Assembly (NCBI GenBank): GCA_015179045.1
Contig: WHUZ01000014.1
Coordinates: 682,001-746,000 of the forward strand
DNA: 64,000 nucleotides
Direction: 5' to 3'
Source of the DNA: Kalaharituber pfeilii
Taxonomy: Eukaryota > Ascomycota > Pezizomycetes > Pezizales > Pezizaceae
This document shows positions 22,130 to 35,300 of this stretch, piece after piece. Made by a program: the position numbers and the translations under genes. Position 1 is the first letter of the stretch; each line of letters opens with the position of its first letter. The notes under the pieces are model-generated. The model did no database searches, was not told the DNA's origin, and was given only the letters and a program-made list of their open reading frames with translations.

Positions 22130-24588
22130 TACTCTCCTTGGAGATTTTACGAATTTACGAAAAGGATTATAGATCTTATACGACAGAACTATGGTAGATG
22201 GTGTTGAGGTGTATTTTTTAATTGTTTTTCTCCTTTTTACTTTTTTTCTTCTTTTTCCTTTTTTAAATTACCTGAGATTCCCCTTCGGGTATTACTTCTT
22301 CATATCGTTGGGCTTGCGTATTCGAATATCTTGAATGATCCCTCATGTATTGCATTGTTGTTATCTCCAACCCCAATCTATTGGCCCGTTCAAGATTGTG
22401 GCTCTAAACCATTACATGCGTATGTTTATATATTTCTTTCTCCTCCTTATTCTTTGATGCGTATCTCCTATGCAGGGAGCTTGAAGGGTTGGTCTTGCTA
22501 GTTTAAGTTCTTACTGGCGTTAGCTTGTGGCTTTGGGCTATAGGGAGGCTGTTGTTGTTTATTTTTCGCGCTTTTTGTACTTTGTGCATTATATCTTTGA
22601 CTAGTTGACATTGGCCTTTTAGCTGGTGCTTGCTGGATTTGGTAAGTGTGGGCAGGGACATATGAAGGATTTGTGCTTGTACTTGTACTTGGTTCGAGCT
22701 TTATTTGCGAGATCTATGTGCTCTATATTAGCTTCTTTGTGTGCACGTTATCTTGGCTTGTGATTGTGTTGTATGAATATCAGTCTATGATATTGGTGTA
22801 TGGGATGAAATGGACTGGAGTATGGTACTGTACGCTACGGTGATTAGGCGCTATGTGTCTGAGATGAGATGAAGCGATACAAGACAAGATGCTTGCGCTG
22901 CGCTTTGTTCTATAATATATACTGTATGAACTGATTGTTTGTGTGATTTATCGTATTTGTTAGTTGCTAAATGCGGCTGGCCAGCGGTCGGCGGGAGGAG
23001 GGGGTGCTAATCGGAGGTGTTTGCTTTGGCTTTGTTTGCTAGACTGGTGAATATTTATGGACGGGGTGGATATGTTCGTGTCCTAGCTGGCGGGCTGGTG
23101 GGTTCTTTGTTTACTGGCGGTGCTTGAGGGTAATAGTTTGGGTTGCGAGTACCAAGTTACTCTATGTGTAGGTAGGGATAGGTGCCGGGAGAAGGGGTAG
23201 GGGGGCACGGGAGGGGGAGGACGGGGAGTATAACAAGTAAATATGGGTAGTAGTAATGCCTGTATATATTTATTATATTACCTTACATGAAAAACTAGGC
23301 GATAGTTGGAATATTTTGTTGCCGTGTATAATTGTGATGCATATGTACTTAGTGAAATACGTGCTTGCGCTGAAGCTCAGCTTATTAATAAAGATTAATA
23401 ACTTATATAGCGTGCGTATTTTGTATACGTATACATAAATCGCCCCGTAGCTATGGATTAATTTCTAATTTTCTCTCTACTTAGGCTTCCACCACAATTA
23501 AGCTCCGCATATGTATCGATTCCGATGAAAGGTAAGGTACGTGTGTTCTAGTACTTCCAGAGTACTTGAAAGGGGGACATGGGCTAGGTGTCGGAGGGGG
23601 GAATCAAGGGATAGTTTACGTTTCTCGGAAGAAAGTTGACCTTACTTTTTTGGAATATGTTACTTACATGCTTAGAAAAAATAACGCAAAAAAAAACAAG
23701 GGGAAAAAAAAAAAGATAAGAAATAAATCGATAACGCTTTTTCAGAAATATATTGAAAATAATGATTCTCAAATATTCTACTTTATTTGTGCTCAAGGGG
23801 GGGATTTCAAAAATCAAAAAAAAAAAAAAAAAAAAAGCCCGAAAGTTTACATAAAGTGACGTCATCGGTGATGCAGCTCCAGTTCCTCGCGCCGAGAAAG
23901 TTAAAAAAACTTATGTTTTATCGGTTATTGAAAAAAAATATTTGCGTTGATACCCCCGAAAATCTGATTACTCCTAATAGGACTAACCGCTAGACCCGAT
24001 TTAGGGAACAGGGGAGTGTGTTGTTAACCTTTGTTGAGGGTAATAGTAGTGAAAAGTTTTTGAGGGGAAAAAGGCAACGTATACGTACTCAAAAACCCAA
24101 CACTTGTCCTCCAGGCTCTCGACGAAAATACAAAGTTACTTACCTGTGAAATATGTATGAGTTGACGGTACGTAAGGTTGTTAACGAATCAACGTTTTTG
24201 CGGAGTTTGTCTTGTACCGACAACTCGCTTACCCTTCGCTTCCTTTTTCAAACCGAACTGAGACATTAATACGTTAAACCGTATATTTTACACCCCATTC
24301 TCCCACCCCCCTGACCCCGAGGGGGGGGTGGGCGGGGCGGTGGGCGGGGCGGTGGGCGGGGGGCGGGGGGGCTCAGCGCAGCGGCTAAGAGATCCCGAAA
24401 GTACAGTTCATTGGTACCATGACCCTTCTAGTAGGTATAACATTTCGCATCCCTTGCTTGTATGTACCCACGACATATCGTCTCGGCAAACCAAGCTTCC
24501 CTTGCAAAAATATACATGAATATTTTCATTAACCCTTGTAATATCATGGGAACTACTTATATAGTTTGTGCAAGTACATACATAACTC
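22130..24588. other. Spacer 3' of the F-box gene
   Basis: About 2.5 kb of T/G-rich then A-rich DNA with no supported gene. It contains poly-A tracts (23690-23835) and a G-rich block at 24320-24371. Confidence 0.45.
24320..24371 (+). repeat. G-rich tract with G-quadruplex potential
   Basis: Repeated GGGCGGGGCGGTGGGC units on the plus strand supply many G3+ runs with 1-3 base loops. The block lies in the convergent spacer between the F-box and PP2A genes. Confidence 0.75.
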
Positions 24589-24733
24589 TACAGGTGAACC
24601 TGGCTATAATGAAGGCCAAGAATCTGACCGATTTTCTTCACTATAACCAGTTTTCACTATAGCGAGGGCCAATCCCTTCACTATAGCCAGGTTTTCACTA
24701 GAAAGAGGTTCATTATAGCCAAGGTCACCTGTA
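24589..24733. mobile_element. MITE with TA target duplication, 141 bp
   Basis: The element at 24591-24731 opens caggtgaacctggctataat and closes with the imperfect reverse complement (cattatagccaaggtcacctg). It is flanked by TA on both sides (24589-24590 and 24732-24733), typical of Tc1/mariner-derived MITEs. The interior repeats ttcactata(g/a)cc three times. No ORF. Confidence 0.85.
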
Positions 24734-26125
24734 CTTTCAAAAATTCGATGCCTATCTCAACCAAGCAGGGGCCCCCATCCATGAGTGCCCTGCCTACCGA
24801 CATTTAACGATACATACATAGTTTTCTGCATGACGTCACAAGTCACACTCAACTATTTATTCTCCCCCATGTAAACAAACAAACAAGAAACGAAATGAAA
24901 CAACTAAAACATGACTCCTGTACCCTCTATAATTTTTCAAAACCCATTCCCCAAAAAATTTGAGAGAAAGGAAGCCAAGAGGAAGATGAGGAGGGAACTA
25001 TCGACAGGCAAGCAGATTCATCGACGTTTCTGAGGTTTGTGAATAGATGAATCAAGCAGTAATACCGAAGCTCTAGCAGTTTGTTACATCGTACGTACAC
25101 CACAATTTTCTTTGATATTACATATATGTTTTTTATGTATCATTTCTTTTATTTGTTTATCTTCAATCTCCCCTTATTCTCCCCTTCCTCCTACTGTCCC
25201 ACAGTAGCCTTCACACATACACTCTCCATGAAAATACAAAAAAACGCAACAGACAAGAAAATCAAGAACATAAAAAGGTGCAAAAAGAAAATATTGTAGA
25301 CAGTTATTATTACTTGCTCTCAATAGCCCCATTTCCCAGCAATCTACTCTACTCATACCCTGAACACTGGCCCTAACCCAACACTCTCACTCTCGCTATC
25401 GTCCACTACCCCCCACAGAAACTGTCTCTCGTCATACTTTTGAAGTCTAGAAAAAAACCGAGTCTACCCTCCTCCTCTCACCAACCATTAAAGGTATTCA
25501 AAAGTGTAAACATCATCTACTCATAACCAATTCGCTCGACAAGCCAAGCCTGATCATGCTTCAAACGCTTCATCATCATGTCAATATATTGTCGCCAATT
25601 GCAAGTCGACGCAGGTTGCATCTAAGGTTGATAAAAAGCGATACACATGCATGAATCGATCTGGGCCAGTGAGAGGAAACAGGTTGTAGAGCAGCTTTTC
25701 TTGGTTTTTCTTGGTTTTCTTGTTCCAAAAGATGCAAATAAGTCCAAAAAATGGTGTCGAGGATTCAAATCCAATCAAAGACTTAAAGAATGGGTTGAAG
25801 GAAGCGGCCGTGGATGCAGAAGAGGCGCAATGGTGACAGTAGCGGTGAAAATAGGAGAAGGTGCAAGAGGCGTGAAAGGCAGACTGATCGTGGATTATAA
25901 TAGATGAAGAGGGCATAGATTATAAGAGTAGGCAGGTATGTTAAAAAGAGTTCTCGGCGCGTCTTGTGCTGATCCCACTACTCTGGGGTTATTTATACGC
26001 AGTAGTAATGTAATCCACAAAAAGAACAGAAGTGAATAATAATCATGAAAAAGGAGCCATGGTTCATGTCGCATCAAAATAAAAAATCAAGCAGCAAGAA
26101 CTTTGTTTAATACCAAGTGACGAGT
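24734..26125. other. 3' spacer between the MITE and PP2A B55
   Basis: About 1.4 kb, AT-rich, no conserved ORF. The right part probably holds the 3' UTR of the B55 gene. Confidence 0.4.
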
Positions 26126-27990
26126 CTACACTGCAGAGAAGACAAACAACTGTTCATGGTGAAAGAAGGCAACAGGTTAGTGACAGAGCTGAAAGGAGGC
26201 ATATGTGAAAATGGGTAGTGGGTCTCACATTATTTGTGGCTGCAATAGCAATTGAATCCTCGAACGGATGCCAGCTCATATGGAGAATCTTCTTGTTAAA
26301 ATCGATTTGGTCGGCATCTGTTTCTTTCCTCATCCTGGCACCAGGTCCAGTATTTGCTGCTGGGCTGCCTGCACGACTTCCAGCTTTCTTACTTCCGTTC
26401 ATCGGTGTAGGAACCCCAATCTTCTTGGCCTTAAATGCACTCTTATCAGCTTGCAACACAATTTCTGTTTCCTTATCCGGATCAGATGGGTAGATCATAA
26501 AGTTGTTATTATAGGAACCTGTCATCACGTGCTTGGCGTCACCAGAGAAAACGACCTCGAATTTGTCAAAGATTGAATCATTTTCATAGGTATCGCAGAG
26601 CCGTGGTCGGAGGTGCTCATGGATTGGTATTGTCTTGACTGGTGTACGCTCCATGGCTACGTCCCATATCTTGACAGTGAGATAATCACGGGAAAGAATA
26701 TATTTTCCATCATATGAGAACCGGACATCTGAAATGGAGGAAATAATCTCTGAAAAGAATGACCTGTTCTGTGGGTCCTCTTCCTGCTCAAATACTATAC
26801 AAAATCTCATATGTCAGCATTGTGAAGTTGGCTCAGCTCAAATGAAATGGGCGGCAAATTGGCATAGCACACAATGCGGTACGGATCAAGGAAGACTGAC
26901 ATTTAGCGTGTTGATCGCATAATGCGCTCACCCTCATATCGGCCAACTTTATCGTGCCCTTGCTGCTTGCATACATGAACCAATTACAGCTCAGTGGGTG
27001 AAATTCAGCTGCAGTTATAACCTCTGTCAATTCCTCCATGTTCGCTGGCTTGATGTCAACAATGTTAAAGCTCTGATCCTGAATATTCAGGTTCCACAGG
27101 TTGATGCGTAGGTCGTCTGCAGAGATGAAGGTTTCTCCGTCAGAGTTGACTGATATGGAGTTTATGTGGTATGCGTGAGCATTTGCATAGCATTTTCTTG
27201 GGACTGCAGCGACAACAGTGTCGTGATGTGTCAAGCGAGGTAACCTAAGAGCAGCAGCATTGGTAAAGCTGGGATGAGGAGGGGTCATGTGGTGCCGCAT
27301 TCCAGAATTGTCTCCGGATAAGTTGTTTTCTGCAACAACTTTTAGGGACTTTTCGAATACCTTCCATAGCTTGATTGTTTTGTCATTGGTAGACAACAAA
27401 AAGTGAGCAGCATTCGACCTTCGGCACCACTTAATTTTGTTGATCTTCTCTTCTATTTCAAGGGATTTCAAGTAGTCAAACTCCGGTTCGTGAGATTGGA
27501 ACTCGGTGTGAAATTTGTACTCGCAAGTTGTTTTCTTCTACTCGGTTTAGTCTTTCGCCGCGAATTCGGCTGCCCTGTTCTAACTCACTGCATGATTTCT
27601 TTCAAATAACACTACACGTCCTCCCTTATCACCAGTTGCTAGATAGTTTCCTGTGTGGTCGAATTCTACAGTTGATATAATATCGGCTGAAAGATAACTG
27701 CAATTAGTTTGCAATTCCGTAGCGTCGGTCGTGCAAGAGGAAGAATGATGAAACCTCGCACCCCGGTGATTCTTACCTTCTGTAATGTCTTCTACATCAC
27801 CTTTATCCCCAAAGCATCTGCAAAACCAACCGTCAGCAAACTCTGGGATCAAGTGGCAGTACAGCGAGCTTTTGGCGATTGTGGCCGCTGTAGTCCAAAG
27901 AAGGAGCCTCATGCCAGTCTCTAGAAGGGGAGAGTGAAGAGCCTACTGTGTAAATTTCCACGTTGGAGTTGCTGTCTCCGATTCAACCAT
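26126..27990 (-). CDS. CDC55: PP2A regulatory subunit B, B55/PR55 family
   Basis: WD40 propeller that directs the PP2A catalytic core to its substrates in mitosis and morphogenesis. Six exons on the minus strand: 27990-27947, 27817-27777, 27686-27589, 27537-26901, 26794-26229 and 26149-26126. All phases agree and give 469 residues. Family signatures are plain: [118 protein letters not shown] and the C-terminal [20 protein letters not shown]. An extra Gly/Ser/Lys-rich insert ([20 protein letters not shown]) sits in the last propeller region. Start: ATG at 27990, giving [15 protein letters not shown] spliced to CFGDKG. The final exon codes only LFVFSAV. Confidence 0.96.
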
Positions 27991-30016
27991 GTCTGTCGTT
28001 CTCTTGATTCTTTGGATTGAGAGTTGGTGAACGTCGTCTGTGAGGTGCGTTTGGTTTAGATCGAAGGGCTTGCAAGTGATTCAAGCGTCCGGTCCAGGTG
28101 GTTAAGCAACGGGTCCGCCACGCTAACGTCGGGACAGGCAGCTTGTCGTTTACTTGTCCTCCCTGTGAACGAGTTCAGACCCTAGGTAGATTTGAAATCG
28201 ATGGTGTTGTCGTGTGCGTACACTGACGCTGCAGTTGATGGTGGTTGTGGTGGGTAATGGGAGGCGGTGGGAGGGTGGGTATAGGACGACAGTGGAGAGG
28301 GGTATTTGGGGTATTTGGGGGGGGGGGGGGTTTGGGTGTTGGGTCGCTACCAATAAGTACCACTTATCCGCTGGAACCACAGAAAACGATACTAACCAAA
28401 ACCCAGAAGGATCACAACCTGGAGTTTCAAACGTACATACGGCTGCACCCTAAGCCTAAGGCGATGAGCAGTGATTTACGGAGCAATGAGCCCGCCACGC
28501 AACGGAGGCGGAATTGAAGGCGACGTGGGCTTCCAGCGGGCCACCAATGTTACTGAAGCTCGCTCTCGTTGGAGGGGAGTGGGGCTGCGGGGCGTTGGGG
28601 TTTGAGCGTGTGTGTGGGGGAGTGCCTGGGGGGGGATTGGGGGGGGGGGATGGGGGCTTGAAGGGTGGGGGCAGAGGGGATGCCTGATGGCAGGCAAGAG
28701 CTGCAGGAGTTACTGACTTTATGGAGAGTATCACAACGTGCGGGATGTCCAGCACAATCTCGTGGGGGAGCGGGGGGAGCGGGGAGGGGGGGGGAGCTGG
28801 GGGGAGATGGGAGAGAGGCTGTGTGCCTGAAGGTGAGCCTTGGGTGCGCTGTGCCTCAGCAGCTGAGGGAAGCGGGAGTGGGCCAAGCAATGCTCTGAGA
28901 GGTGCGATGCTCGATGCCAGCTCGGCTTGGCTTGGGCAGCTCCGTGCGGGAGCGAGGTGCAGCGCAGTTGTATGCTTCGGATACTGTAATACTGTGCGGC
29001 AGCGGGAGGCCTCTGGGGGCCCTGTGAACAGCGCAGCGATGCCAGAGGGCCGCCCTGCGCGCTAGGCAGCGTGGGACAATGAACGGCAGCCCCTCCCTCC
29101 CCTCCCCTCCCCTCCCCTCCCCCCTCCTCCCCCCTCCTCCCCCCTCCCTGCCCTTCAAGCCTCGCTCTTGCTGCTGCTTTCAGATCTCATGCTTTGCTGA
29201 GATGTGAAGCCCAGAGTCGTCAGCCAACCGCACGTCGCGCAGAACGGCGGCTTGTACCGTCGGGTCGACAATACGTACTTGTGCACGTTCGTACCGAAGA
29301 GCAATCGTCCTGCATCCACTGCTTGATGCTAGACTTGATGCAACGCCCCATGGGCCATGCGTTGGGCATCTCTCGTGTATTCCTGGAGAATGAATTGACC
29401 GGCAGACTGAATGCAAGCAGTCTCATAGTGCACAAGTATCTCTGTCCTACAATGCCTCAGGCAGCTGAAGGTGCCTGTACGTGTGTCCTGGGCCTCCAAG
29501 AATCTTAGTCAAGAGGACGAGCCAAGTGGTACCTGTTCTCGTGCCCAGCCTGTGTGGTACCAACTGCTGCTGTGTCATGTATCTCAATTGCTGATGCTCC
29601 TTCATCAATTTTCTCAACTACCCCGCTATCAGGTGACGAGCGATATAACTCATGCTCGCACACTCCGCAAGTGCACACTATGCATGCGGTCTATGCATGG
29701 AAAAATACTCCTATCGAATCATCTTGTATTGATATTGGTGACATCAATTTCATGTTAATTAAAGGCATTTCCTGTTGAGCCTCCTACCTCTATCCCTTCG
29801 CCCAAGGGCTCGGTTCATTACTTAGCTTGGTCTCCGTTGATTGGCAGCAATAACCGAGCTTGACCCAGAACTCTACCGGAATCCTCACGGGTACAAGTCT
29901 TGATCAACCGGCGACAAGCATGGCTCACTCTCTTCATCTCGCCCCCCCCCCCCCCCGCATACTAGCCAATCTTCTCGACAAATCAGGAACTTTCACTGAG
30001 AGCACAAGTATCATCA
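27991..30016. promoter_or_regulatory. Divergent spacer between PP2A B55 and the 30017 gene
   Basis: About 2 kb with start codons facing away at both ends, so both promoters should lie here. It is rich in G tracts (28310-28335, 28600-28680, 28770-28810) and C tracts (29095-29155, 29943-29957). Open frames in it are low complexity. No RNA gene is recognised. Confidence 0.45.
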
Positions 30017-30883
30017 ATGTCGCAGAATCATTCATCGTCAGTTGAAAAGGGCAAGACACCGGTCCGGGGTGCAGCAACTGATGCACAATCTATTGCGGAT
30101 ACATCACAGCCTGCTTCAAGTGTGACAGACGCAAGCGATACATTCGGGTCTGGAATTCTCGGCGGCATTGCGGAGTCGTCGTCGAGACTGCTTAACTCGC
30201 TGCTTCAACCTGCTCCCTCCGAAGTAGGAAGTGCCATTAATACCACCCTATCACCTAAAGGTCAATCGTCATCTTCCGCTGCTGCAGGATCTGCAAACTC
30301 GCATTATTGGACCGAGGTACATGGCAGCATGCACAGTACCTGGTCGCAAGAACACCCCTATAGTCCAATGTTCAGGACCCACGCCGGTTCGTCAGTGGAA
30401 GAAGAGTACCAAGCGTTTGGTGAAGGTCAAACAAGTAACATGCATGTGGCTGTTGCTCCGTTTGCCCAGCAAGAGAATGAGAGAGAGTTCACTGCAGGAT
30501 GGTCATCAGGGCATGCCACAACCCTTGCACAGCCACAACCTCAAGAGAATATTCTTGACATCTTATCGTCTCCATCACTAACAGAGGAGATCTGGAAACC
30601 GAAAGATCGTGAAACTACAATCAACAATATATCTGGATCGGTTCATGTACCTAACGTGCACAGTGCACAGATTGCTGAGTTCCTGGCAATGGATGACATT
30701 GTGCAGTTTCTTTCACGGGATGATACGGTGTACACGGAGGAGGTATGGGGCAACATGCTAGGCCTATTGCATGTCGCTCAAAAAGAAGTAAAGGATTCGA
30801 GCGGGAAGAGCGAGGAAGAGCGGGAGAATAGTGCTGTTGAGAGGCTGAAATCTGTGCGGAACCATTTGAGAAGCAGGCTGTAA
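30017..30883 (+). CDS. Unrecognised 288-residue protein
   Basis: Intronless ORF from an ATG at 30017 with a reasonable context (tcatcaATGtcg). I do not recognise the family. Residues 1-190 are Ser/Thr/Gln/Ala-rich and look disordered. The C-terminal third looks folded and helical: HSAQIAEFLAMDDIVQFLSR, YTEEVWGNMLGLLHVAQKEV and a final charged helix ending in RNHLRSRL. Codon use is like that of the neighbouring genes, and the opposite strand and other frames are full of stops, which supports coding. The Trp/Leu pattern of the C-terminal segment is what I would search for homologues. Divergent from PP2A B55; the next gene downstream is 1.5 kb away on the same strand. Confidence 0.7.
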   Translation: MSQNHSSSVEKGKTPVRGAATDAQSIADTSQPASSVTDASDTFGSGILGGIAESSSRLLNSLLQPAPSEVGSAINTTLSPKGQSSSSAAAGSANSHYWTEVHGSMHSTWSQEHPYSPMFRTHAGSSVEEEYQAFGEGQTSNMHVAVAPFAQQENEREFTAGWSSGHATTLAQPQPQENILDILSSPSLTEEIWKPKDRETTINNISGSVHVPNVHSAQIAEFLAMDDIVQFLSRDDTVYTEEVWGNMLGLLHVAQKEVKDSSGKSEEERENSAVERLKSVRNHLRSRL

Positions 30884-32374
30884 TGACAGGCACGCTACAG
30901 AAATCACAATTGACAGCATATATTACTTTCGTTTGAACCACTGTCTCCAGCCCAAGGACTTTTTATTGACATTCTCTAGTATATATTTTTACCAATCCGT
31001 GCCAGTTAATGATACACACAGGCTTGTTACCTGATTTACAAGAGATCAATAGACAAGATAGATGATTTATTCTCTATTTACTGACGTGTCAACGATTGAA
31101 GAATAAACTGGAATAATGGCTAAGCCCTGTAATCCTTTACACTTTCCACATATCACATGCAGGTCTTTTCGATGACAATTTGGATATAAGTTTACAGTAT
31201 GTGCTTTGATGCTGTTAGTCAAGAGACAATTTTGAAAATTAAATACCTTGATACAGTTCTTGATGGTGACACAAACGGAATAGCTGAAGGCTATCTGCAG
31301 TATGCGATGGTTGAGAGCGTTGACTTGAGGTCAGTCCTAAGTGCGTTGTTCAATCACAAGGTGTAGTCCTCCAACTACCCTTGTCCATTAGCAGCTCTAA
31401 TCAGTACAGGGATTGCCATAAGGGTGGGGATATAGCCGAATAAGACAGCGTCAGATGCAATAGCAATGACAGCTTGGCCGAGGAATTGACTTCGCGCTCA
31501 ATAATGAGCCGTGAAACCAGATCAACGGAAGATTTTTATGTCAAATAATTCACGAGACTATGCTTCCGCAGTTTAGCGCATCTAATTGCTCGTGCTTATA
31601 GGCAATAATAGCCTTCGGAGAGCTATCATCACTATCCAACAATCTCGTACGCTAATTTATCTGTGATTGCATCTTCTCCACCTCAATGCCTGCGCAATTC
31701 TTTGAAGCTGTCTGCGCTTTCCTCTCAAATCCAACAGATATTTTGGCACACATACTATAGTTGCAGGTATTCTGGGAGGCCACTCGAAGCACTAGGCCAT
31801 TCTGCGTTTCAGACGATATCCCGCTTCAGGTTGGCAGACACTGCGATGCGCAAGACCGATCAGGCATGCCGATGTACAGCTGTGAATAAATAATCTCTGG
31901 GCTGCAGTGTATGACACGCAAGGCTTCCTGAAATAGAAGAGAAACGAGTCAGAAAGAGATAGCGCTGTGCAGGATTTTCTTTGTCGGTTCCTCGGCGGCG
32001 TGCGCGGTCGTTTCTCCCAAATATCTACCTGGACGTGCGAGATATTATTATCCTAGCTCCCAAGATCGACCTACTTGCATCTCCTCATTCCCGGCGCAAT
32101 ATCGCGTTGCAGTGTTGTCGTGGTTTCTTTTTTCTGTACTTTGCTGCACCAAGAAGTGCTTTATTGCAATTGAGGGTTTTCTGCTTTATTGCCTCTTGTC
32201 TGCGTCTCGTGTTTGGGTTGGGCCGCTTTCAAATCTAAAGATATCGCGACATTAGACGATCGAAATCAGGTATGGCTTTGAATCACATCCATCCCATCTC
32301 AGCGAATTTGCGTGGGCTGAATCAGGACTAATTGTTGTTGGATGTACATGCAGTTTATTGAAGATTAACCACAT
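30884..32374. other. Spacer upstream of the long coiled-coil gene
   Basis: About 1.5 kb, no supported ORF or RNA gene. It presumably includes the 3' UTR of the 30017 gene and the promoter and 5' UTR of the 32375 gene. Confidence 0.4.
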
Positions 32375-35300
32375 ATGGCGACAATGGACCCTGAATACAG
32401 CATTCCATCGCGGCGCGATGACAGCCCAGTAACCTCCCGGGAACCCTCCCCTCGCCGCGGCGCATCGAGCTCCCGCAAACCTCGATCTGAGCTCACTTCC
32501 ACCAAGATCCTGTCCGATCGAGGCACGGACCCGAAACCCAAGCGCCATAGTATGCTGAAGCCCGACATGCTGTACAGCATGTCAGAATACGAAGAGATCA
32601 TGCCTCCCGACCCAGTGCTCGCAAGCTCTGCTCCTGCGTCCTCATCGTCGCTATCGAGTCCGGCTCGACGCCGGAGGATTATGAGGCTATCTAGCCAGTT
32701 TTCAAGTACGTCGTCACCACATGACGATACCGGCATCTCAACGCCCTCCGGGACGCCCACGCGCGCAAATACCATGCCTGCGCCACACAACCACAGTAAC
32801 GGGAAAAACAACCATCATTCGTCTCATGTCTCGGATTACACTAGCGCGGGGTACAGTGCCACTGAGAACGGACACAAGTCGTATAAGCATTCCGAAAGTC
32901 CGAAGGGCACACCACGAAAACCGAGTTACCCTCATCAACGACATTCCTCGACGACCTCATTATCTGGCAGACGGCATAGCCATTACACCTTCGAAGCCCC
33001 GTCCATCGGGACCATCCCTTACAGCTATTCCCCTGAAGAGTATGTTGATGAGCCTGAAGCCGACGATGACGCCACCTCCGACATTCAACCTTCCACCTTC
33101 CCCCGACCTTCCACCTTCCCCATGGCCTCCACCGCTGTCCTGAAACCCAACCTTCGCAGCGGCGACCCCTACAAAGAACTCAGTCGGTTCCTTGACAATG
33201 TCAATGGCATGCTTTCTTCACTGACTCTCAGCATTCCACACTTACAGCTTTTATGTGACAGGTACCGGTCCCTCCAGGATAAACTTCAGGAGTACACTGC
33301 GCTTTTATCAGTGACCCGCGCGCAGGAGGCTGCAATAACGCAAAAGACGAAGCAGGTCGAGTCGTTACGGCAAAAGCTGGATCAGATGGCATCCATGCAC
33401 TCTGCAGAGGGGAATCGGTTGCGGAATAGGATTGGAACGTTGGAGGCCGAGATTCGGGTGTTCAAGGACATTGTGAAGGAAAAGGACCGTGAAATGGAAG
33501 AGCTGGCGCGAAGATGTGAAGAGGAAAAGGAAACACTAAGGAGGGAAGTCGGGATGCGGTTGCCTAGTGCCAAGGCATCCGTTGAGAGCGGGGAGGATGG
33601 GGACGAGGAAACAGCGACTATCACTAAATCACAACTTGAAGCTCTAGCCAAGCACGAAGTCGAAGCCCAGATCCTCCGTGAACGGCACGAAGCTCAGCTC
33701 ACCGAACTTGAGGCCGCACACGCCGCCGAAAAAGCCTCCATACGGCAAATATACGAATCCAAAATCGCTGTCCTCGAGCAAAAACACTCTGCGGAGCTTT
33801 CAACGATCCTTGAGGAACGCGCCACCGAACTCGACTCGTCCCATCGCCAGCTCGCGCAACAGCTCGAAAACAACCATCAGTTGAAGATCTCTGCATTAAA
33901 AGACTCTCACGCCGTAGGGCTGCGATCTCTAGAATCTCGCTTTCACTCAAAAATTGAGTCTTTGAAGTCTGAATTCCAGAAGAGGAAGAAAGCGCTCGAT
34001 GACGCGCATAGGGCAGAAAAGCAAAAGATGGAGGCTAAATTCAAAGAGGAGAGAGAGGTGTGGGTAGCGGAGAAGGAACAACTCGAGGGACAGATTAAAT
34101 ACCTGCAGTATGAGAAGAATACGACTGCATTCACTCACGAAGCGGAGAAGAATACGTTGTTGGAGATGGTGGAGAACGCAGAGGAGCAAGGGAAGAAGTT
34201 GGAGAGGGAGAATGAGAGGGTTACGGCCTTATTGAAGAAAATTGGGGAGGCAGAGGAGGGACATGAGATCAAGGGACGCGGGGATGGATTCTAGTAAGTT
34301 TATTTACACAAGTTTCTATAATGTTAATGGTAATTGGGCTGACGGAAGAAGCATTGATGCTTTCACAACGCTGGCAAAGGATATCATTGATATCTCTCAT
34401 AAATTCCTAAACTTGCCTAGAATTCCTCCTAGTGTAAGCTTACCTTCATCTGTCTTGGTTTTTTAGTATATATGCTTACCTTTTCTTCCCAGGATGTCAT
34501 CTCCCAAATCCCCCCAAGCCTCCCAAACATCCTCTCCAACACCGACGCCTCCCGCATCCTTCGACAAGCCTACATCCAGCATGTTATTTCCAAAGTCATT
34601 TGCCAACGCATCTTCTCCCCCTTCCTTTTCTCCCTTGCTAACCGCTACGACAATGCCGACTCCCTGCTCAAAGCCATGTCCACACACCTGCGCCGAAAGT
34701 CCACACGCAAAGAAGCCATCTGGCGAAACTATACCCTTATGGCCGCCTTCACGTCCTCCAGCGCCAAAGCGCACGCCTCCACCGCTGCTGCTTCTGTAAT
34801 CGACGAGATCATCGCCAAAATCCGTCCCTTCGCAGAGTCGGAGAACATGGATCGGATATTTGCCGGTGTTCGCCGAGTCGTAAAGTACGCCATTGACACA
34901 TGGCGTTACGCAAGGCTGGAAAAAGAGATGTTTATCGCACGGCTAGAGACTGAGAACGACGATGCCCAGTGGGGCTGTCATCTATATGAGTCACAGTTTC
35001 CATATATTAAGAATTCACAGCTGGTCGAGAGCTTAAAGAGGGATGTGGAAGGGGGGCGGAGAGAGAAGGTGCTGAATTTGTTACCAATCGTGTATAGGGA
35101 GGGGACAGTCACATCGTTGACGCAGTCTGATACGCCGTTGGATGATGGGAAGGTGTTTTCACCTGGGGTGGCTCTGTTTTCAGATTGTTTGCCTGTGGTG
35201 CATAGGAGAGTGGAGCTGCACCAGAACGGCAACGGAAGTGACAGCGGCCGTATGTCCAGTGGGAGACGCACCCAGGAGGAATATGAACGTTCTGTTGCTG

